64,000 nucleotides of DNA from Scatosoma sp900555925 (GTDB lineage Bacteria; Bacillota; Clostridia; Christensenellales; Borkfalkiaceae), in assembly GCA_959603585.1 (NCBI GenBank), contig CAUGYD010000005.1, forward strand, positions 155,133 to 219,132, read 5' to 3'. Shown here one piece after another: positions 59,761 through 64,000 of this stretch (the first letter of the stretch is position 1; every line of letters starts with the position of its first letter). The position numbers and the translations under genes were made by a program. Under the pieces are notes generated by a model. That model saw nothing but the letters and a program-made list of their open reading frames with translations, had not been told where the DNA came from and ran no database searches.

Positions 59761-60034
59761 CTTCCCCCTCTTCTTCCGAATACAAAACTTCTCGGACAGC
59801 GGACAGTTCCGCAAGTATTTCAGCCAATACTTTTACGGCTTTTGCTTTGCTCGAATAAAATTTCAAATAGTTTTTATTCCACTTTTCACAACTATCGTTT
59901 TTATCCGTAATCTGTTTCCTTATCGAACAATATCCCTGCTGCGTTTTATCATAGCGATAAATCTTTTTCACATAATAACACTGAAAGTTACCGCAATTAA
60001 AACACCTCTTTCCGTCCTGCCTTGTTCTATCCAT
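59747..60034 (-). CDS. Cys-rich small protein B of a tandem pair
   Basis: 95 residues, paralogue of the next gene: KRCFNCGNFQCYYVKKIYRY, GYCSIRKQITDKNDSCEKW, then the helix SSKAKAVKVLAEILAELSAVREVL and an acidic end (SEEEGEDDEK). AGAGGT precedes the ATG at 60034. Transcribed from a strong promoter whose spacer holds an operator, divergent from an Xre repressor. Function unknown; layout resembles a repressor-controlled mobile or defence module. Confidence 0.7.
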   Translation of the reverse strand: MDRTRQDGKRCFNCGNFQCYYVKKIYRYDKTQQGYCSIRKQITDKNDSCEKWNKNYLKFYSSKAKAVKVLAEILAELSAVREVLYSEEEGEDDEK

Positions 60035-60061
60035 TTTTTACCTCTATAAAATTATTTTTTA

Positions 60062-60129
60062 TACCCATTATGGGTATTTACATTTTTATTATACTACCAA
60101 TTTTGGGTATTGTCAACCGATTTTGGGTA
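60062..60129. promoter_or_regulatory. three 15-bp operators between the Xre gene and the Cys-rich pair
   Basis: O1 TACCCATTATGGGTA (60062-60076, perfect palindrome), O2 TACCAATTTTGGGTA (60095-60109), O3 AACCGATTTTGGGTA (60115-60129). Centres are 33 and 20 bp apart, about three and two helical turns. O2 fills the spacer of the reverse promoter, O3 covers its -35 and the region before the xre -10, O1 lies past its start site. Confidence 0.8.
60088..60116 (-). promoter_or_regulatory. promoter of the Cys-rich pair
   Basis: Reverse strand TTGACA, 17-nt spacer (containing O2), TATAAT. On the + strand a separate TATAAT at 60138-60143 serves xre. Confidence 0.85.
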
Positions 60130-60159
60130 GAATATTGTATAATAAAAATAAGGTGTGAC

Positions 60160-60378
60160 ATGGAATTCAAAGATATATTGAAATCGATACGGAAAGAAAA
60201 GGGAATGACGCAAAAAGACGTCTATACTCTGTTGAATATATCCCCTAACGGATATGCGAGTTGGGAGCAGGGGCGGACGGAGCCCGATATAAAGTCGATT
60301 AAAAAACTTTGTAAAATCTTTGACGTCAGCGCGGATTATCTTTTGGGGATTAAAGATGAAAACGAGATACAACTATAA
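60160..60378 (+). CDS. Xre family (HTH_3) repressor
   Basis: 72 residues: MEFKDILKSIRKEKGMTQKD, VYTLLNISPNGYASWEQGRTEPDIKSIKKL (recognition helix NGYASWEQG), CKIFDVSADYLLGI, short acidic end. A bare Cro/C1-type DNA-binding domain. ATG 60160 follows AAGGTG. It probably binds the three GGGTA operators and controls both itself and the Cys-rich pair. Confidence 0.88.
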   Translation: MEFKDILKSIRKEKGMTQKDVYTLLNISPNGYASWEQGRTEPDIKSIKKLCKIFDVSADYLLGIKDENEIQL

Positions 60379-60410
60379 TAAAAAAGGCAGGGACGGCGCC
60401 CTGCCTTTTT
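60379..60410. terminator. bidirectional terminator
   Basis: AAAAAAGGCAGGG/CCCTGCCTTTTT stem between xre (+) and spoVAE (-). Confidence 0.88.
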
Positions 60411-60417
60411 ATTTTCC

Positions 60418-60801
60418 TTAATTCTTTTTGCTCTTCGATTTGAATATCAGCGCCATGATAAACGAGAAAATCACCGCCGCGCTTATGCCTGCGCTGGCCG
60501 CGGTCAGCGCACCCGTAAAGGCCCCGAAAAGCCCCTTTTCCGCGCCGCGGATTGCTCCGTTGGCCAACAGATAGCCAAAGCCCGAAATGGGAACCGTCGC
60601 GCCCGCTCCCGCGAAATCCACGAGATACTGATACAGCCCCAAGCCTTGGAGCACTACGCCCGACAACATAAAATAAACCAAAATTTTGCCCGCCGTAAGG
60701 TCCGTAAAATTGATGACGATCTGCGCAATCATACATATCAATCCGCCCACCAAAAACGCCTTGACGAACATCAACAGAATTTCCATATATTCCGCAAACA
60801 T
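60418..60801 (-). CDS. spoVAE: stage V sporulation protein AE
   Basis: 127 residues, four membrane helices; KAFLVGGLICMIAQIVINFTDL, GLYQYLVDFAGAGATVPISGFGYLLANGAIRGAEKGLFGAFTG are the family core. Part of the spore inner-membrane channel for Ca-dipicolinate. Last of spoVAC-D-E. Confidence 0.94.
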   Translation of the reverse strand: MFAEYMEILLMFVKAFLVGGLICMIAQIVINFTDLTAGKILVYFMLSGVVLQGLGLYQYLVDFAGAGATVPISGFGYLLANGAIRGAEKGLFGAFTGALTAASAGISAAVIFSFIMALIFKSKSKKN

Positions 60802-60814
60802 ATTCCCCGCTCCT

Positions 60815-61810
60815 TTATACGTTCTCTATACTCACCGCGTGACAAATACAGGGAATACTCTCCCCCTGCCCCGAGGAAACCGTGGACAACAGCGCGCCCG
60901 TCGCCGCAAACAACACCCGATTGATTTCACGGCGTTTCAATTTATCGTAAATGTACGAATTCAGCACCACCGCGCTGCAACCCGCTCCGCTGCCGCCCTG
61001 AAATTCGTCCTCTATCACCTTATAGACGATTTCTCCGCAATCCACATGGTTGGGCTGAATATCCACTCCCTTTTCCCACGTCAGATCTTTCACGATGCGG
61101 CTCCCTAATGCGCCGAGGTCTCCCGTTACGATCAAATCGTAATAATCGGGCTCCCTGCCCGTATCTTTCAGATGTGTCAGAATCGTATCGCACGCCGCGG
61201 GCGCCATCGCCGCGCCCATGTTATTCACGTCCGTGATTCCGAAATCCACTACTTTCCCGAACGTCGCGCCCGTCACCGCAATATGACTGCCGCACTCGGC
61301 GAGTACGGCTCCGCCCGCGCCCGTCACCGTCCATTGAGACTGCGGCGGGCGCGTGGTACCGAGTTCCAACGGATAACGGTACTGCCGCTCTGCCGAGGAA
61401 AAGTGACTGCCCGTCGCCGCTACGATCTTTCGGAAATATCCCGCATTGATCAGCGCCGCCGCGAGAGCGATGCTCTCGGACATGGTGGAACAGGCGCCGT
61501 AAACGCCCAAAAAGGGAAAGTCGAAATCGCGCGCGGCAAACGAGGCGGATATAATCTGATTGAGCAAATCGCCCGAAATCAGCATGTCGATCTTTTCTTC
61601 CCCCAGCGCGGCATTTTCAATCGCTTTCTGAATGGCGAACGTCAGCATTTTACATTCCGCCTTTTCGTAGGTGCTTTCCCCGAACATATCGTCCGAAAGC
61701 GCCATATCCACATATTTCCCCACGACGCCCGCACATTCCTTCGGCCCCGCGACCGTGCCCGTAGAAATGATCCGCGGCTTTTTATCGAAAAAAATCGTGT
61801 GCCCGTTCAT
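60815..61810 (-). CDS. spoVAD: stage V sporulation protein AD
   Basis: 331 residues, thiolase-like fold that binds dipicolinic acid: RIISTGTVAGPKECAG, FPFLGVYGACSTMSESIALAAALI with the thiolase-type Cys, SHFSSAERQYRYPLELGTTRPPQSQWTVTGAGGAVLA, and GSGAGCSAVVLNSYIY. Starts 3 nt after spoVAC and ends 13 nt before spoVAE. Confidence 0.95.
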   Translation of the reverse strand: MNGHTIFFDKKPRIISTGTVAGPKECAGVVGKYVDMALSDDMFGESTYEKAECKMLTFAIQKAIENAALGEEKIDMLISGDLLNQIISASFAARDFDFPFLGVYGACSTMSESIALAAALINAGYFRKIVAATGSHFSSAERQYRYPLELGTTRPPQSQWTVTGAGGAVLAECGSHIAVTGATFGKVVDFGITDVNNMGAAMAPAACDTILTHLKDTGREPDYYDLIVTGDLGALGSRIVKDLTWEKGVDIQPNHVDCGEIVYKVIEDEFQGGSGAGCSAVVLNSYIYDKLKRREINRVLFAATGALLSTVSSGQGESIPCICHAVSIENV

Positions 61811-61813
61811 ACG

Positions 61814-62269
61814 TCACCTCAAAAACCAATAAATTATTCCCACCAGCGTCCCCGACAAAACGCCGTAGACGATAATCGGCCCTGCGACAATGAACATCTT
61901 TGCGGCAAGCCCGTAAATCCAGCCCTCCGTTTTGAACTCTATCGCGGGAGAGGCGACGCTGTTCGCAAAACCCGTGATCGGCACGATAGACCCTGCGCCC
62001 GCGTTGCGGCCGATTCGGTCGTATACTCCGAGTCCCGTCAGAAGCGTGCCGATAAAAATTAAAAGCACGCTGACCGTGCCCGCCAATTCATCTCCGCTGA
62101 GACCGAAAAGATATTCCAGCATATAGCGGAAAAACTGGCCGATACAGCAAATCAACCCGCCCACTCCGAAAGCGCGCAGGCAGTTTTTGAAATGGTGGGT
62201 CGCGGGCGCAAACGAATTGACGTAAGCGATATAATTCTTATTATAATTCTCTCTGTTCTTTCCCGTCAT
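61814..62269 (-). CDS. spoVAC: stage V sporulation protein AC
   Basis: 151 residues, mechanosensitive channel component of the SpoVA complex: FKNCLRAFGVGGLICCIGQFFRYML, LLIFIGTLLTGLGVYDRIGRNAGAGSIVPITGFANSVASPAIEFKTEG, and a last membrane helix. Start 62269 has AAGGAG 9 nt upstream; codons above it are not conserved. Only spoVAC, D and E are present, the minimal set seen in many Clostridia. Confidence 0.94.
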   Translation of the reverse strand: MTGKNRENYNKNYIAYVNSFAPATHHFKNCLRAFGVGGLICCIGQFFRYMLEYLFGLSGDELAGTVSVLLIFIGTLLTGLGVYDRIGRNAGAGSIVPITGFANSVASPAIEFKTEGWIYGLAAKMFIVAGPIIVYGVLSGTLVGIIYWFLR

Positions 62270-62457
62270 TTCTTCCCGCTCCTTTCTCCGACCGTGCAAA
62301 AATTCCTGCCGTCTTTACCGCTCATCGCGGGAAAACAGCTTTCGCGCTCGTCGCGCGTTCTCGTTTCGTCAAATGTCCTCACTCTTTTCATACCTATAAT
62401 TTGGGAAAAACGTCAAATCTTTATACCCCGTGCCTTTAAGAAAAAATAAAAAAATTG

Positions 62458-62486
62458 TTGACTTTTTCCCGAAAATCAGTTAAACT
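62458..62486 (+). promoter_or_regulatory. sigma-A promoter of the unknown membrane protein
   Basis: TTGACT, 17-nt spacer, TAAACT, 42 nt before the ATG, which has ACAGGAGG. Confidence 0.75.
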
Positions 62487-62528
62487 GATTATACAATATA
62501 TCCCCCAAAAAATACAGGAGGTTTTACT

Positions 62529-63860
62529 ATGTCCAAATCGGGAAGCCGTTTTACGGTTTTTCTATTCAATATTTTAATCGCCTTGCTGTCGGTTGCCGCC
62601 GTCGCGGCGCTCTTTTTCGCGCCGCTTTGGGAAATCGACGTCAAATACGTCATGCAAAAGGAGGTTTTGGAAAAAATCCTCCCCGAAGAAGCCAAGGAAG
62701 TCGACCTCGACGAAATCGTGGGAGACGGGATTCCGCTCTCGCTGACCGTCTCCGTGCAAACCAAGGACACTATCCGTTCCGCCCTCGGCAAGGACGCCAG
62801 ACAGTCCGTGACGGAACTCATCAAAAATAACGTGGATAAAGTCGTCGACGAGCTCGCCCCCACTTTCGACGAAATTGCGGAAAAAATCGTGCGTTCTACC
62901 GCAAAGAGTACCGTCCGCGACGCCGTCAACGAACAGGTGAAAAATTTCCTGCAAAATGCCGGCTCCGAGGCGACGGACGAAAGAGTTTCCGAGCTCCTGA
63001 ATCAGGCGGGCGTGGACGAGGAATACATAAATCAAAAGACCGACGCGCTTTTAGACGCCATTTACGCCGAAAATGCAACCGTGGACGGCGTGAGCCAAAA
63101 GGCCGTGGAAACCGTCGAGGAAGTATTTGAAAAGCTCGACGAAAGCGGCGTTGCAGAATTTCAAGGCGCGGCATTAACGGAAGAAAACAAGGAAGAAATC
63201 AAAAATTCAATCGCCGAAGCCCTCTCCGTCATCGCCGACGAAAACGGAAATATCGACGCGGACGACCTCGCCGCAAATCTGATTTTGGAAATGCTCCGCT
63301 CGTCCGAGGACGAATCCGAACCCGCCGTCGCCGCCATGGACTTCACCACGCAGGAAACCGATTCAGGCTCCGTCGAAGAGGACGCCACGGAACAACTTAA
63401 AGCGGAAGTCAAACAGATGATTATGGAAAAATTAACGGACGAGACGCTCGACGGCATTGTTCTCGCCCTGCGAATCGTCTTCGGGGTGCTTTGCTTCACC
63501 GCCTTTACGTGGGCTTGGCTGATTGTCAAAATGCTCTTTAAGGCGTTTTCGAGAAATCCCGCCATTAAGCTCAAACTGCCCATTTGGCTGGGCTGGCTTC
63601 CCTTCCTCGCATTAGTGCTTCTCCCTATGGGCGCGATGCTGCTCGTCAAGGCGCAGCCCTCTTTCCTCGTCAATTTGCTCGGCGCGGAAATGATGGAGTC
63701 TCTGAGTGCGTTTTTCGCTTCCGCGAGCCTGTCCTTCTCCTCTGCCGCCTGGGTGGCCTTTTCCGCCGCCGTGGCGCTTATTATCCTTTCTATTCCTTAC
63801 GGAATTTTCCGCCGCAGGCTTAAAAGAGCGAAACGAGAAGATTTAGACGAAGAAGATTAA
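62529..63860 (+). CDS. hypothetical membrane protein with large helical extracellular domain
   Basis: 443 residues, no family recognised. Membrane helix at about 8-30, then about 270 acidic, mostly helical residues (NNVDKVVDELAPTFDEIAEK, VRDAVNEQVKNFLQNA, SQKAVETVEEVFEKLDESG), no Cys, then three membrane helices at about 310-335, 350-375 and 395-420 and a basic/acidic end. The middle domain should lie outside the membrane and may form coiled coils. Divergent from spoVAC and driven by a vegetative-type promoter. Confidence 0.65.
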   Translation: MSKSGSRFTVFLFNILIALLSVAAVAALFFAPLWEIDVKYVMQKEVLEKILPEEAKEVDLDEIVGDGIPLSLTVSVQTKDTIRSALGKDARQSVTELIKNNVDKVVDELAPTFDEIAEKIVRSTAKSTVRDAVNEQVKNFLQNAGSEATDERVSELLNQAGVDEEYINQKTDALLDAIYAENATVDGVSQKAVETVEEVFEKLDESGVAEFQGAALTEENKEEIKNSIAEALSVIADENGNIDADDLAANLILEMLRSSEDESEPAVAAMDFTTQETDSGSVEEDATEQLKAEVKQMIMEKLTDETLDGIVLALRIVFGVLCFTAFTWAWLIVKMLFKAFSRNPAIKLKLPIWLGWLPFLALVLLPMGAMLLVKAQPSFLVNLLGAEMMESLSAFFASASLSFSSAAWVAFSAAVALIILSIPYGIFRRRLKRAKREDLDEED

Positions 63861-63866
63861 AAACAA

Positions 63867-63902
63867 ATCCCCCTCTCCGATGGAGAGGGGGATCTTTTTT
63901 CC
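63867..63902 (+). terminator. terminator of the unknown membrane protein
   Basis: ATCCCCCTCTCC/GGAGAGGGGGAT stem, loop GAT, then CTTTTTT. Confidence 0.92.
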
Positions 63903-63915
63903 GTCATGCGTTTTT

Positions 63916-64000
63916 GAGAAACTATGTACTTTTAGAAATATATACTTTTTGAAAAACCATGTACTTTTGGAAATATACGCTTTTTTGAAAAACCATGTAC
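63916..64000. repeat. 35-36-bp tandem repeat running off the right edge
   Basis: GA(G/A)AAAC(T/C)ATGTAC recurs at 63916, 63951 and 63987, each followed by TTTT(A/G)GAAATATA and a T run. At least two and a half copies; true extent is outside the window. Confidence 0.8.

Overview
The window looks like chromosome from an anaerobic, spore-forming Firmicute of class Clostridia, most likely an uncultured gut lineage near Christensenellales/Borkfalkiales (the class is well supported, the lineage is a guess). Evidence: spoVAC-spoVAD-spoVAE and yunB, LL-diaminopimelate aminotransferase with dapF, pyruvate formate-lyase, Gram-positive rpoB-rpoC, Shine-Dalgarno sequences close to AAGGAGG, and many TTGACA-N17-TATAAT promoters. 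No rRNA, tRNA, IS element, intact prophage or CRISPR array was recognised.

Layout. 1-3635: deoxynucleoside salvage (deoC-deoD-deoB, deoB cut by the left edge) behind malQ. 3912-6815: P-type cation ATPase behind what reads as a yybP-ykoY (Mn2+) riboswitch with its own terminator. 6853-9312: GT8 glycosyltransferase and a membrane-tethered MBL-fold protein separated by a 37-bp minisatellite. 9412-13001: pflA, a thioredoxin-like gene, pflB and a separate glycyl-radical-domain gene; pyruvate formate-lyase is split in two. 13325-19292: membrane glycosyltransferases, GtrA, an FAD oxidoreductase and a candidate structured RNA. 19500-27395: rpoC and rpoB, both with unusual C-terminal tails. 27681-30897: rqcP-like, ispDF, radA. 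31155-31904: AT-rich methyltransferase, probably acquired. 32157-35591: large secreted metallophosphatase with Ig-like repeats. 35895-41075: purA, dapF, pyrG, dapL. 41359-46078: Nudix, DUF1540, rplI, a small ORF, YitT, HU, MATE. 46327-49168: iron alcohol dehydrogenase and an orphan MsmK/UgpC-type ATPase. 49318-54924: lipoprotein, pepT, aldo/keto reductase, Abi_2 protein, membrane protein, YigZ. 54938-57667: tyrS with a tyrosine-rich leader peptide and attenuator, a 61-residue protein and a divergent WYL regulator sharing a perfect palindrome. 57746-59503: murG and yunB. 59482-60378: two related Cys-rich small proteins divergent from an Xre repressor across three operators. 60418-63860: spoVA operon and an unknown membrane protein.

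The most unusual points are (i) the two-gene pyruvate formate-lyase, with the glycyl radical supplied in trans from its own ribosome-binding site; (ii) tyrS control by what looks like ribosome-mediated attenuation, with four Tyr codons among eight, rather than a T-box; (iii) the Xre/twin Cys-rich cassette with a phage-like operator array; (iv) three promoters placed so close to an ATG that the messages would be leaderless; and (v) several unrelated intergenic minisatellites (28, 33, 35-36 and 37 bp units). All calls are by reading; no database search or folding program was run.
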